DNA of 64,000 bases from Diploscapter coronatus (taxonomy: Eukaryota; Nematoda; Chromadorea; Rhabditida; Rhabditidae). Below the pieces are notes generated by a model. That model did no database searches and was not told where the DNA came from. It saw nothing but the letters and a program-made list of their open reading frames with translations. Position 1 is the first letter of the stretch. Each line of letters begins with the position of its first letter. Positions 12,007 to 25,664 of this stretch are shown piece after piece. The DNA lies in assembly GCA_964036155.1 (NCBI GenBank), contig OZ038422.1:81243201-81307200 (forward strand). Direction: 5' to 3'. A program made the position numbers and the translations under genes.

Positions 12007-15000
12007 CTACTCCAATTCCACCAGAACCTCGCCTTCGTCCACCGTCGAGCCAACCTTCACGTTCACTTTCTTCACCTGGAGAAAAAGTGATTTAGGGCTC
12101 GAGTCGATTTTTCGAGAAATTTCATCAAATAAAGAAACTTCGAACTATTCAATACTCATATTCAAATAGGCAAAAGCAATGTTGTATTTAAATTTTGGCT
12201 TCCCCGAAAAGTAGCTTTACCTAAAATTTAGAGAAAATCTTCAAGCTGTCACTTACCTTTCCAGTCTTGCCTGCATGCAAACTGTTCTGCATCTTCATCG
12301 CCTCGATGATCACCAATTCCTGTCCCTCGCTCACCATATCGCCTTCCTTAAATTTGCTATCGTAGAGATAAATTCCTACTGAAAATCTTATCTAACGAGC
12401 CCTTGCAATTTATATTTATTCGAAGTGAAACCATCGCGCGAAAATTCGTCAATTCGTGAAAATCTAGAAATCATCGTCGAAGCGCACAAGTCGACGATAA
12501 AAGTTCTTCAATTTTCGCATTTCGGTTTCGTCGATAGTCGTCACTTTCTTCGTTTCTCCATCAGAAACCACGTCTTCATCCGATAGAAAGTTGAAATTTT
12601 GATGAGAAGTGAAGAAAGTAGCTACCGATGAAATCGAAATTGGAAATGGGAAAAATTTGTCGTCAGCTTGTGTGCTTTGATGATGATTTCAAAATTTTCA
12701 CGAACTAACATATTTTCGTGAGAGGGTTTGCTTTATGGGAAACGAACGATACCTTCAAACAGACAACAAAGTCTTTACTCACCTTGACGTTGACATTCTT
12801 GATAGCACCAGGCATAGGGGCTAGCACGACGCTCGACAGATCCAGCTGAAAGACGCTCAATAATTCTCGCTTTCGAAATACCTAATTTGCAACCTTAGCC
12901 TTGGGCTTCATGTACTGAAGGAAGTTGACGGCCTGTTCCGGAAGGACCCTGACCTTGAAGGGAGTGCCCTTGTAGAGAACAGTGATCTCCCCGGCCCCTT
13001 TGCTCACGACCTGAGTGACGACTTTGTGCTTGTCTGCCTCCAGCTGCAGAACAGGGTGCGCCAGATTCAGATCTCCATTTACTCGAATCTTCTTTCCATC
13101 CACGTACACCTGAAAATTTGAGATTTGTAGATTTGTTCATGAGAATTGTACAAACTCGTGTTCTCAGTTATAGCTTGACAAAAGAAATTTTATGGTTTTT
13201 TATTGATGGTTGAGATGAAAATTAATTTAAAAAAAAAACATTTAAATGAATGCAAGTATTGTGGTCTCCGACATTTTGATGACGAGATTTTAAGCGCGCA
13301 ATAACTAACAATCATGCATGGCAACACAAACATATGCATCGTCTTATAGGATTTTCTATAGAAAGAGCAGAGCGAAGAAGATAGAATAGGAAAGAGAATC
13401 CGTGAAGCAATGCATATGCCTGAAATGCACACTTGTTCGTTTTTGCCCGTATAAAAATAGAGTAGTTTGCCATTTTCGTGAAGTAATCGGACTTGGACAA
13501 TACTAATCATACCCTGGCTTTGTTGGGGTCGGCATGTTTGAAGTGGACGACGACTTCGTGAGCCTTCGGTCTTTCCTCGTGTTTCGGAGGCAGCTCCACG
13601 ACGAACCTGAACTCCTCTATTTATCAAGAATCTGTTGAATAGTCCCGACTTGTAGGTGATGCTGAATGGATTGACGACAGTGGTCTGCTGTCTGTTCATA
13701 TTGAGGACCTGCTTGGAACGGGCCAGTTTCTTTGCGTGCAGTGCGGCTGTAAACGAGACGATCGTCTCTGCCTCGTCCGAATTCAGAGCCGCTCCTTGGA
13801 AGCCTTCCGGATAAACTTCTGGCAGATACCTGAGAGACAACAGATAAGTATAGAAAGACTAATGCGTGTTCACTTGGTGGTGATGTTGCCCTCGCGGAAC
13901 CTCTTCTCGTCGACAATATCTCGGAGAAGTGGAATGTTGTTCGTGACCTGAAATCACCAACTCTGATGAGAAATTTAGAAACTCATACTCAAAACTTTCT
14001 TACGCTTTTTTTTAAAGAAAATTCGATCAATTCTGACACTGGCTGATATGGGAAGTTCCGAGGAGAATTAGTGAAAACTCGTGAAATTTTCAAATATATG
14101 ATCTCCAAAATTTTCAATGAGCCATTTTTCAATTGGTTGAAAAGTAGGATCGCAAAATGGAACTTCTCTGATCAATTCGAAGACAGAATTTGTTGGAGAT
14201 AAAAATTGTGTAAATTTTACCCCTCGAATGACATAGTGATCGAGTGCATCAGCCATTCGATTCAGTGCCTCCTGTCTGTTCTTGCCGTGAGTCACCAGCT
14301 GAAATGGTCGAATTCAACGAATCACAAATTCAAAGCTTACCTTGCAGATGAGCGGATCGTAGTAAATCGAGATTTCCGACCCTTCTTTGACTCCGGAATC
14401 ACAACGGACTCCGTCCAAGTGACGGGGCTCCACGTAACGCGTCAGACGACCCACAGAGGGCAAGCCGAAGCCTTTGTATGGGTCCTGCAAACAACCAAAT
14501 GAGTTATTTCTCTACTTTACTCCAGAGTCCTTTCCAAACAAATGACAGATAAGTTTCTAAATAAACTGAAATTTGACATTTCAAAGTAATACTTCATGGG
14601 AGGTTCATAAAATATGAAGACGAGAGTTTAGTAAAACGGGAAAAAATGAGTTGATTCTCGGAGAAGCACTTCCAGTTTAAAATTTCCATGTATTTGTTTT
14701 TAAAAGAAACGCAAAAAAGGAAATGAGTTAGACCTCGGCATAGACTCTGCTCTCGAAAGCCCAGCCATTGAGGGGGACCTGCTCCTGTTTGATGGTGAGT
14801 TTGTGTCCATAGGCGACTCGGAGCATCTGATGGACGATGTCGATGCCCGTGATGGACTCCGTAATGGGGTGTTCCACCTGCAGACGAGTGTTCATCTCCA
14901 GGAAGTAGAAGTTCCTCTGCGAGTCCACGAGGAACTCCACTGTGCCTGCAGAGTCGTAGCCGACTGCCTTCGCCAATTGCACAGCTCAAATCACACATGA

Positions 15001-17367
15001 TTATTTATTTGTTTGGACTTCTTGAATTTGACAGTTTGCAAAAAGACATAAGCCTGGGAAATGATGACTTGAATGAATAGAGGAATAGGTAATAGTAATA
15101 ATGGTAGGGTGATTATGATTTCGTATTAACAGGCACATCGTGATACATATTTTGAACAAAAAATTAGTCTACTAGATCCTATCTCTACTCTTAATGTAAT
15201 TTACGAGACTTGGATCTTTTTCAAGCATGTGACTGTGTCAAATTCAGAAGCACTTTGTTTTTTTTCCAATAGATTTCTTCGAGTGTTCACTCATTTTTCC
15301 TACTTCATCAAAACTATTATGCACCCAAGTGCAGACGAATTGTTAAAAACGAATGAATTATGTGAAATGGATGAGCTGTTAAATTGATTTATATTAAATT
15401 GCAACCTTGTTCCCCCATTTTCTTTCTCATCTCAGGAGTGACGAAACTGCTGGGCGCTTCCTCGATCACTTTCTGATTCCTTCTCTGGATCGAGCATTCT
15501 CTCTCGTTCAGCCACAGAGCATTTCCGTGCTTGTCGCACAGCAACTGTAATTCAATTCAATTTATTGTCAACTAGAATGGAGAAATGAGACAGAATCCAA
15601 ATTTTTAGATTTTTGTTTGGAATACCAACAAAATTTCCACTCCACATTATTTTCTTTAAATTTCATTTAATCTAATGATGAATACGACAGACCTGCATTT
15701 CGATGTGTCTTGGATTGTCGATGAACTTCTCGACGAGCATGCGGTCGTCGCCGAATGAAGAGGCTGCCTCCTGCTTGGACAGTCTGAATTCGTTATTTAG
15801 AATTTGTGGAGAGTTCGCCATCTCAACGACGAACAAAGTTGTAAGAGATCAAGTTCTACAAAACGATCGACATGTAAAAGTTGCCTTTTGTACAGCTTCG
15901 TCCATTAGTGAGTTTTCAACCAAATCATTATTCTCTTCAAAATGCACTTCTCTTTCTTACCTGTATCCCTCCCTGGCCTCCTTGTCAGTCCAGGCAATCC
16001 TCATTCCCTTTCCTCCTCCACCTGCAGAAGCCTTGATCATGACCGGATATCCAATCTCCCTGGACACCTTCACGCACATGTCCTCGTCTGCAATCTCGCC
16101 ATCGAAGCCGGGAATCATGTTCACCTGCAAAATCGCCTTACATGAACGAGAAAGAAACTGAATGTGATAACTTTTCTTGAACGAAAGAGTAAATTATTCC
16201 TGTCAAGTAAATTTTTTTTCAGAGTTAAACAGACAAGTATAAGAGGGCGTGCAAATTCGAAGGGAAGAATTCGTAGACAATAATTTCAAAAATTTACCCT
16301 GGCAGCAGCAGCGATTTTCTTCGAGTGGATCTTGTCTCCCATGTCCAGGATGGCTTTCGAATTCGGGCCCACAAACTTGGCGCCAGCCTTCTCCAGCTCA
16401 GCAGCAAAATGAGTATTCTCAGAAAGGAAGCCATAGCCAGGATGAACCTGAAATTTATTGCAAATTGGTGTAATTTCGGAAAACTATCTTTCGATTAAAT
16501 AAAGAAAAACCTAGGAAAATCCCTTCATATCCAAACGTACTCCCTTTCCCCCTTCACATACTCGTTTTTCCATATCTTTTTTCTTAGTTTCTAAATATTC
16601 ATCATTTTTGAGTACCCGTAATCTCAAGCCCCCAGCGAAATATTAGATTTGAAAGCCAAAGGAGATATTTTTCAAGAGACTTCGAATAAGATTAAAAAAT
16701 ATATATACAGCTTGTGCCCCAGTGTCCTCGACAGCCTGCAGAATCTTGTTGACTTTGAGATAGGAGTCCTTTGTGGGAGCAGGCCCCACGCAGACGGCCT
16801 CGTCGGCCATCTTGACGTGCAGCGAATTGCTGTCGACGTCCGAGTGCACAGCCACCGTCTTAATGCCCATCGCACGGCACGTCTTGATCACTCGGCAAGC
16901 AATTTCTCCTAAAATGGGAAATGAACTGCAGCTCAAGAACTAAACAAAAAAACAAAAAACCTCGATTGGCAATGAGAATCTTATCGAATTTGGGCTCTTT
17001 CGGGTCGATGGGGGCAGTCGTGTAGATGTCCCTGTCCTCGCGCACATCAGCGATCTCACTGAAATAAAAGAGAAATTAATATTTCAGAGAATTAGTCAAA
17101 ATGTATAGAGAAATTTTTTCTGAAAAAACACAAATTTTCAAACAAACGTTAACAAAACTGTCGTTTTAAGAAAAGCTACTGAAAATAATTTTTTTAAATT
17201 TTGATCCTGTAAAAAATGAATTAAAAATCTTTTTAAAGTTCAAGCTGAATAAATTCTCACTTCTTCTTCGCAGCAGCAACTGTGTAGTATCTTGTGAATG
17301 CCGCTGCAGGAGAGACAGTCAGGCGAAGAATCTGCTGGCAGGAGGAGGAGAGCACCGGCAGAGGCAT
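12007..17367 (-). CDS. PCCA: Propionyl-CoA carboxylase alpha subunit, mitochondrial
   Basis: PCCA carries the biotin carboxylase and biotin carrier parts of propionyl-CoA carboxylase, which makes methylmalonyl-CoA from propionyl-CoA in the mitochondrial matrix. The start [16 protein letters not shown] at 17,367 begins a basic, Ser/Ala-rich leader that suits mitochondrial import. Then come [18 protein letters not shown] (biotin carboxylase N-lobe), [10 protein letters not shown], the ATP-grasp loop [39 protein letters not shown] and, at the C-terminus, [10 protein letters not shown] with the biotinylated Lys. About fifteen exons stretch over 5.4 kb. The close relatives MCCC1 and pyruvate carboxylase are less likely because of the region between the carboxylase and biotin domains and the absence of a carboxyltransferase domain. 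The last residues are GEVLVELE before TAG. Confidence 0.95.
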
Positions 17368-17701
17368 TCTGTTTGGTTTGAATGCCTGAAAATATCTTTG
17401 AGAAAATCGCAAGAAATATCGAATTTTGACGAGACGAAATATATAATTTGAAAATAAACTCAAACTATGCACGTAAGTTCAATTCGTGCTGTGAATGTTT
17501 TTCACTGGAGAGAACGGGAGAAAAGGGAGAAATGCGGACTCAAAACAGGCCAGCTGCAGAAAATAAAATCGACCAGTCACGTTGTTTACCCGTTCGATTC
17601 AAGTAAGTTGCGTAGTGGATTTTAAACGAAATCCTTTTTAAAAATTTTTTTCGGGAAACTTTCAGAAATTTCAGGTCTAAATTCGTGCCAGGAATTTCAA
17701 A
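17368..17701. promoter_or_regulatory. Shared divergent promoter region of PCCA and WDR70
   Basis: Only 334 bases separate the two start codons, which point away from each other. The segment contains untranslated leader of both genes and presumably a bidirectional promoter. No clear TATA box or other motif decides the transcription starts. Confidence 0.55.
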
Positions 17702-20700
17702 ATGTCTCAGAATAATCCTGCAAATGCGGAACGACCAGTCAAGCCTGCTGAATCAGGTTGGTCAATGCCCGAAGACTAAATAAAAATTTCATTTTTTATT
17801 TTTCTTCTAATCTAAATTCTGCTATTGAAGGCTTCAATAAATTATCACGACGAAAAGGTCTGAAATTCTACGGTTCGTAAATTGACACAACGAATTCGAT
17901 TTCCACTTCTAGACGAAATTTTCTTTCGAAGAAGACATTTTCGAAATGTCGCATTTCAATTTTAGAATCGAAAGAAGAGCAGTCGAGTGATGATGGAAAG
18001 GGCAAGAACAGTGAGAAGAAGGCTCGTGTATTCGACCTGACTGAAATGCTCGAATTGTCCAAGAAGACTATCGAGGAAAGGGGCCTGCCAAAACCTGAGG
18101 AAGTGAGCGATAGTCCCTCCACGAGTTCGGGATTCGGCACATTTTCCAAACCTGAGAAGGTAATTCGTCCTACTTCTTTGCAAAATAAGCATCGAAAGTT
18201 TCAGACCTCTTCTGACAACAAGCAGGCTGAATCTGGAGTGAGTTCGGGAGTGGAAGATGATGAAGGTAAAATTGAAAGAAACGAAATTTTGACGATCTGC
18301 AATTCCCACTCGTTATGAAAAGGCCTGATAAATTGATACAAGGATAGGGGAGTAGGGAATGATAGGATGACCATTAGCCTATCCAGAAGCTACTCTATCC
18401 TCTGATAAGAAATTTGATATATTAGATATCTCCCTAAATCCTTTTATTAAGCTATTTTCATAGAGAGATTTTCAGATCGAAAAGGCTATTCCAAGTGGGA
18501 ATTCCAGAAGGCCCGGAACTTTAATTCGGTCAATTTTTCAGATGACATAATGGTGATGTTGCCTCCGGACTTCAAGCCTGACCAGAGTGTGTTCGCCGAT
18601 TCGAGCAATTCTGCAGAGGGCGACGATGATTCGGATTTCGACGAGTACGAAGGCGATGGAATTCCGACTGTCGCGCTCATTCCCTCGTCCATGGAAGCCA
18701 ATCTCAATCACGGGGGCAAACCGGTAATTCTTATTTTTTTTTGACAAAAGGTGCAAAATTCTTGGCTGATACTTAATCCTAGCAAGAATATCCCAGTGAT
18801 TATTGTTGAACCCCGGTGAAATAGGCAAAGGATTGAGATGAGAGGGCGAAGAAGCATTATTAACTGACGAAAGCTTTTCACTGGGGTTTTTAATTATCGG
18901 AATTTATTTTCACTAGGAATTAACGCTATTCAGTAACAGCCGAATTATTTTATTTGTTTGTTCGATTCAAAACCTTTCCAAGTTTTCATATTTATTTCTC
19001 GGCTTTTTGTATCCCCTATCGGCTAGTCACACTCATCATCATTTGTATATGTTACTACTTTTAGATTAATGAGTGCAAGAAAAATGAGAAACTAGCGATA
19101 ATACAAACGAATATAATGATCAGCTGATGGACAAATATTGGAGAACTAATTTCTGATTTAGGTCTCAGCTTTGCGCTTCGAGCCAGCAGGTGTTCGCTTT
19201 GCGTCTGGCGGCTTGGACTACATGGTGAAGATGTTCGACTTTCAGAAGATGGACATGTCCATGAATTGCGACAAAGAAGTCATGCCTGCTGAAAGGTTTA
19301 TTCAAATATCGTTTTACTTATCTTATTCATCAGCTTGTTTCAGTCACATCGTGAACGATGTTGCGTTCAGTGGAAATGGAGACACCCTGGTTGTGGCGAC
19401 TGGAGGAGCCCAGCTTCGACTGCTTGACAGGAAGGGCAAGCAATGGGCCGAGACTGTTCGAGGTAACGCATTTCACCTATTCAACCTTAATTTTTATCAG
19501 GAACTAGACGAAATTTTGCTTTGGCTCCAACCGAGTATTTACATTGAGAATTCTGCCAACTTCTAATCGAGACCTTCATCATTTTTTTACGGACTTATGA
19601 ACTTTGTCCTTCGGTCTTGGTCCTGCCTATCTGCAGTCTTGCTGTAGCGTTGTGCATCGCTCTATCAATTGCGCAGATTTTGTAGATCGAGCGAGTTAAT
19701 TCCTCTTTTATTCCATTCATTTTGGAAATTCCATCATTTTCTCGCCTTTTTCCTTCGCTTCCTCAATCATTTCTTTTCATCGAGCGTAATCGTAGGACTT
19801 GTCCAAAGGATAAGGCTCATACGACCGTGTTTTCAGAAAATTCGTGATTTATTCACTCTGTAGGAAGAAAGTGATAATTGGCTATTCATTTCACTCAGTC
19901 AATATTTCGATTTCCAGGCGATCAATACCTGGTTGACCTTTCAAATACAAAGGGTCACACAGCCGCAGTGAATGCAGTTCGCTTCCATCCTCTCGTCAAA
20001 GGGGAGTTCATCTCCTGTTCTGATGACGGGTAGGAAGTTTCTCTCATAATATTTCAAATAATTGGCTATTTTCAGAACATTGCGAATTTGGCGATTGGAA
20101 GACTACAAGGAGATAACCAAGTGCATCAACAAACACTTCAAAGTGAGTTTTCTAAGGGGATGTTGAATTAAAACCAAGGGTAATTTGCAGGTGATCAAGA
20201 CAAAGACAGCGAATGGAAAGCGAGCGATGCCTCAGACTTGCTGTTATTCGAATGACGGCAAGCTGATCGCTGCCGGATGCGATGACGGGTCCATTCAAGT
20301 TTGGAAACATGGAAATTTTTACGTAAGCCTAGAAATTATATTTTATTTCACTACTAGGATCTTCATTTTCAAAGAAACCGAAATTAAGGCGCATTTCTAA
20401 AGAACATATCGCCAAATTCACTTGCAAACTTGCTTCAGATTACTGTGATTTATCGAATGAGATTCTGTCCTAGGGATGGTGAAACTTAGGAATCTCATGT
20501 GGCCTACCCCCTGCATACTTTCTTTATAAATTCCTATCTCTAATCTGCCATTAGTAAAAATGTTCTTTTCTGCGAGGTAGTACCACAACTCCGAGTTCAC
20601 TATTACTACATACGCCCCACATATTTTGAGTCTAATCAAATGCTTCCTAGGTCTAATGAGATTATTATCTTTGAGTCTAATCAAATGCTTCCTAGATCTA

Positions 20701-22769
20701 ATGAGATTATTATTATTATTATATCGATACATTTATGCATCATTATGAAAATGTCTAATTTCTGAGCCAGTATCCGAGGTAAAAGCGGACAGTAATTCTT
20801 TCGCACTCTTCTATTCTGTCGATTTTCAGGTGAACACCTCGTACCTCGTTCGCACTGCCCATCGCGGCCCGATCACCTGCATCTGTTTTTCCCCCGATTC
20901 TAAGCTCATTCTGTCTCGAGGTCTCGACGACTCCCTCAAACTCTGGTCCTTGTCGGATGCGAAAAAGCCTCTACAAGAGAAGTTCAACCTCGAGAATGGG
21001 TTCAAGGGGTAATTTTTTGCAAAACAACTACCTCGTTATTTGAATTTTTCAGAACGGATTGTGGCTTCTCTCCTCGTGGTGAATTGGTCTTCACGGGCAC
21101 TTCCTCTCCAAACAGCCAAATTCCCGGAAAGCTTCTCTTCTTCAACACGGAAAACTTCGATCTCGTCTACAAGATTGATTTCTCTGGAGTGGTAAAATAG
21201 TTAGGCTTTGTCGAAATTATTATCTTCCACTTTAGTCTTGCACTCGAATCGACTGGCATCCAAAACTCAATCAGATTCTCGTTGGTCTCAGTGACGGGTC
21301 CATCAAGTAAGCACAATTTACGATAACAACAAATACATTTCCAAAGTTTCAAGAAACTAGAGGACGGTATTATTAGATGATTTTCTTTTCTCTAACCAAC
21401 CAAATTATTATTTCTCATTGTAATTTCGAAACATACAACTCCGAATTGCTCGAATTTATTGAAATCGCGAATAATGATAGCTCAATGTTTAGGATACTGT
21501 ACGATGAGAAAATGTCAATTCGTGGAGTGATTGGGTGTGTGAAGCGACCGATCAAACGAAGCAGGAAGGAGGAAGTGATCAAGGAGGAGATGGTCCTCTC
21601 TCCGTTGGCTCTCGAGATGTTCCAGCCGAGAAGGGAAGATGACGAGGAGAAGGAGGTTAGACTTCTTTCCAATAACCAAGTTTATCAAAACTTTCATTCC
21701 TAGTATTTATTAATCTGAAAATCTTTGCTCATTGAATTTGCTACAATTGGCGAAACATTTCTAATGTTTAAATAAGAAAACTAGAGTATTTACCCGAACT
21801 GTAAAGGAAAAAATTACCAAAATCATTGAAGGTGACAGTGTCTCGACTGAAGAAGTATCTGCGAATGAAAGACAACCAGCTGAGGCCCGCATTCCGAAAA
21901 CCGGCTGATGTGCCCATTGACGGACCCAGTGCTAATGGAAGAGGTATTGAATTTTTTTGGAATGAGATTACATTTTTGAATTTTCAGTGAAAGACAGTGG
22001 TTCGACTCTGCATTCGTACTTGGCGAAGCAGATCGGAACGCAAAGAAACAAGGAATTCCTCGAGGACAGCGACGTTCGAGCCAGCATTCTTAGACACGCA
22101 GAAGATGTGAGTTCATTTTCATTATTTTAGAAGTTCCACTTCAAAAATAGTAAGTCGGTTTTTTGTAAACTTCAACCATTATTTCGTCATCAAAGTTGTT
22201 CCAGGTATTAGGGTTAGTGAGTAGGGTTGGATATGCACTATGTTGTTTACGAATGATTAATTCGTTGAATAGGGCGTTTAGACGGTTCAACCTATCCTAG
22301 TTCTAAGGTTTGATAAGATTTACAGATTGATGAGGAATGAAGTGGATAAAGTTTACAAGAAGCTTGATATATCCTATAACTTAAAATAGAAGTATTTATC
22401 TGAATTATTAACTTTGGCAGGAGTCTACAAGATAAAAAAACTGAATTAATTATTATCTTGCACTTTTGATAGGTAACATAAGCGAGAGTTGAATTATTAT
22501 CACGATTAATGGACTAAAGTTTGTAGTCTTGCAATTATGCAAACCAACTGAATAAATTTCCAATGTATATTTTCAAGCATTAGAGTTCTATAGTTCATTG
22601 TTCGATTTGTTTTCAGGCAGCAAAGAACCCGATGTGGATCGACAAGGCCTACAAGAAGAATCAGCCAGTGCCCATATTCCAGGACAAGACGACAGAGGAT
22701 GAGGAGGAGGAAGGGGACGACGAGGAAAAGACCATCGAACCTGTCTTCAAGAAACCGAGAACTAAATAA
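17702..22769 (+). CDS. WDR70: WD repeat protein WDR70
   Basis: WDR70 is a nuclear WD40 protein; in other organisms it is tied to splicing and DNA-damage responses. The start [12 protein letters not shown] is the first ATG after the PCCA divergence. A charged Ser-rich N-terminal region ([18 protein letters not shown], then a [13 protein letters not shown] acidic stretch near 18,630) precedes the propeller. WD-type segments include [65 protein letters not shown] and [15 protein letters not shown]. The tail contains the conserved KRSRKEEV region, the [16 protein letters not shown] motif near 22,630 and an acidic Glu/Asp run before FKKPRTK and the stop. The product is roughly 600 residues from about a dozen exons. 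Use of the small second exon near 17,831 is uncertain. Confidence 0.93.
20627..20713 (+). repeat. Tandem duplication of about 44 bp in a WDR70 intron
   Basis: The sequence beginning TTGAGTCTAATCAAATGC at 20,627 is repeated at 20,671 with one substitution, and ends in an expanding ATT triplet run. It lies in the intron before the exon that starts near 20,830. Confidence 0.85.
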
Positions 22770-22816
22770 TTATTTATTTTTACACGATTTTTACTGTTGA
22801 ATAATACTGTTTAAGC

Positions 22817-22822
22817 AATAAA
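22817..22822 (+). terminator. Polyadenylation signal of WDR70
   Basis: AATAAA stands 47 bases after the WDR70 stop, in the expected orientation, followed by a GT-rich stretch. Confidence 0.65.
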
Positions 22823-24998
22823 CATGGTTATTAGAGTACACATTAATTTCGGAAGTCGAACAATCAGATCAGCGGTGCACGAAGTTTTGATTTGAAACTT
22901 TTCGAGGTCGAAGCTTTTGTTTCAAAAAGTTCAAAATCGAATTAAGAGTTGGTAGAAACCCCTTGGGTGTCGAAGTTTCAGTTTCAAAATGCTCAAATTC
23001 GAAGTTCGCGTATCTCTGATTCCTTCATCAGTATGCATAATATTTGATGATGCAACGTGTTATTACATGAACATTTATTATTTAAAGTTCAAAGACAGCT
23101 AAACGTAGACATGATTTTTCTAGGGAGTATTCAACATATCTCGAACATCGTATAAAACTACCATTACCAGCCGCATTTTCATAGTTTGTAAATGAGAATT
23201 TCATTTTAAACTAACTTTCCTAATTTAAAGTACCAAAAATCGTGCTGGAATTGGCTTTTGAGATTTTAGAAAATGGACGAAAAATATCTAAAATCTGAAA
23301 ATCATAAATTTTCGCACAACCCTGCAGTTTGAAATAATTGGCAATCAATCTATCATCATTATTCCATTTACTGCACTTTTAACAAGTTGTTGAAGTTCAA
23401 CTTTATTTACTTTTCTTTGAGGATTTTATTTCTTCTGTGCATCACTTTTTCTAATCCTAGTATGGATTTGATAATAATATCCATAGCGTAGTTCGTGTTG
23501 AAAATATGTACGTCACGAAATCAATTAGAGGGATTAGCCTCTTTGGAAAAGTGATAGCCTGGAAGTTCACCAACGGATTATCCTTCATTCTTTTATCCCA
23601 TTTTTAAGTTATGAATATTGTTTGCATCATCGACGCAATCTACCTGCTGTTTTGAATGACGTTGTGCTTGTTGTGATTATCCACTCATCTGTCTGTGTTT
23701 CTGCTCGATTGCATCAACCTTCTGTGATGTTCTCCCTTTCCTCATATTTCATCTGCAAGTAGTAAATGACGAAATGTGGATTGTTGGTTGTTTAATTAGT
23801 GGGCGGAGTCTTTACGCTTCTCTCTTTTCTATTCTAAGCTCGTAGCAGGAGAGGCTGCTGCATCTCAATGGTTGAATGCCTCTCTTCTGCTTGTGTTTGT
23901 GCAACTCCTGCATACAGATCAGTCTCCTCTAGTGCTTCTAGTGGTCATCGTAATTGTTTTTTTCCAACAATATCTCCTCTCTCCCCGACCCCTTTCCCTC
24001 TTCATTTGCATCTCCAGTTTCACTTTTAGGTTCGAGTTCATTTGCATGCCATTCTCTCTCCTTTTTCCCTCCCCAGCATTTGGTCCTTTATCACATTATC
24101 ACCTGTTACTTTTTCTTCAATATTGGCTATTTTAGTCAATTCGACTTCAAATTCAAATGTAACGTTATTTACATCATCATTTCTCGTTATCTTAATTTCT
24201 TAGGCCACTCCTCTGCATCTGTCCCTGTATTCGCATTCAGTTGTGTCGTCACCACTTCGTAGCTATTCTCCTTCAGCTTCGTTTAGTTTTTGCTCTCCTT
24301 GCTCTCGACATTTCGCCGTTCACTTTCACTTCATCTGAATGTTCTTTTACCTCGAAATCGATCCGAGAGCATCTCGAATAGCTCGAATAATTCATTTATC
24401 TGAATCTGAACCTTATTTATATCTCCCTCACATCAACATTGTGTTGTTGCTCATGAGTAATGACAATATTAACAACACTTTCACAAGTGCTTCTATGCTA
24501 GATATATTTATGTGTAGTCAGAAATAAGAAATCTTTTTTCTAAAATAGTAAACTTCGTCTCTATCGTGATAAATTATTCAGGAATAAATAAATACTTCAT
24601 TGATTCACTTCTTCTGATCTTTATCATAACACAGGTGACTACTTGTTTCACATCTTCTGATTGCATCGCATGCGTTCTTTCGATTCATTAATTTTTTCTC
24701 TTACGTATTTCATCATTACCCTTCAACTATTTATCTTTCAGTTAATTGAAACTTTCTGGGCAATCTTCTTCCCATTCTTCTTGCCTTTCCTGTGCCATTC
24801 CATTTTACTCTCTTCCATTCTTCATTCTTCAATAAGCCATCATTTTCATCTCCTCTTCTCTTCGCACCTATTCGGATATTACATTTCCGATTGTATTTTG
24901 ATCCGTTAGATCTCGGAATTATTCATCCCAATATAGTTATTTTCGTTTTAGTTTCAACATGTGTCATGATTTTTATCACTTTAGGTACCCCCTATAAA
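22823..24998. other. Gene-poor interval with a degenerate repeat
   Basis: No gene is supported here. Around 22,866-23,030 the motif GTGCACGAAGTTTTGATTTG and related TTCAAAATCGAA words recur in both directions, which suggests an old inverted-repeat element. From 23,850 to 24,530 the plus strand is pyrimidine-rich, and its ORFs are low-complexity Ser/Leu/Phe strings rather than proteins. The end of this interval probably contains the promoter of the small secreted gene that starts at 24,999. Confidence 0.45.
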
Positions 24999-25664
24999 AT
25001 GCGTTCTGTGCTAGCTTTTGTCATCTCAATTCTCCTATTTATCGGTAAGATCCGCACATACACTTACGAAAACTTTTGAGAAGACAACATATTTTTTGCA
25101 AATGAATAAATCTACAATAAAACGTATAATAGAAGTCTCGCGGTAGTTCTCTTGAAGGGTTCGACTAAAATCGTCATAAGTCTACGACGAAATCTCAACG
25201 AATTTGGAGCATAGTAATCCTACAAATTGTGACCAAATTTATAGTTTATTCTGAAATTTTTGTAAACGATCATTCATTTCATCATCCTTAAAATATTCCT
25301 TATTTTCCAGCTCTATGTTCACATTCGAATGCATCCCCGATGCAGTATGCAGAGTCGGCAGACTATCCACAGGCGCATCAAATGTTTCTTCCTTTCCAGA
25401 AGAAATGGTCTAGACTGGAGCCGTCTATTAGGTTCGATTTTTTTCAGATAAAATTATCGGTGTTTCGATGAGTCACATGAAAATAAAAAAAGAAGTTACT
25501 ATCTTCTTGAATTCTCAAAAACCAATTTAGAAAATTGCAATAATTGTTGAAGCATTGTTTCACTTCTTCACTTCACCCTACGTCAAATGCCATATCTTTA
25601 TCCATCGAGTTTAGGTTCTTTAAACGGTCGAATGACGCTTCGTTGACCGACTTTGATCAGTAAG
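24999..25664 (+). CDS. Small secreted, neuropeptide-like precursor (unrecognised family)
   Basis: Three exons (24,999-25,056, 25,311-25,431 and about 25,616-25,664) join in phase. The start MRSVLAFVISILLFIALCSH is a convincing signal peptide. A mature part without further cysteines follows, with FQKKWSRLEPSIRFFKRSN, in which KK and KR are candidate dibasic processing sites, and it ends ASLTDFDQ before TAA at 25,662. The total is about 70 residues. A second outcome is possible: the last exon can use the GTAAGAAG donor at its end and continue to an exon near 25,879-25,930, giving a different tail ending RRSTS. No C-terminal Gly amidation signal is seen, so it is not a classic FMRFamide-like precursor. 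I cannot name the family, and the gene model rests only on splice sites and signal peptide. Confidence 0.45.

Noticed and set aside
13190..13840. A 216-codon minus ORF within PCCA
   Set aside because: Its first part is a real PCCA exon; the rest reads through introns and has no protein-like character.
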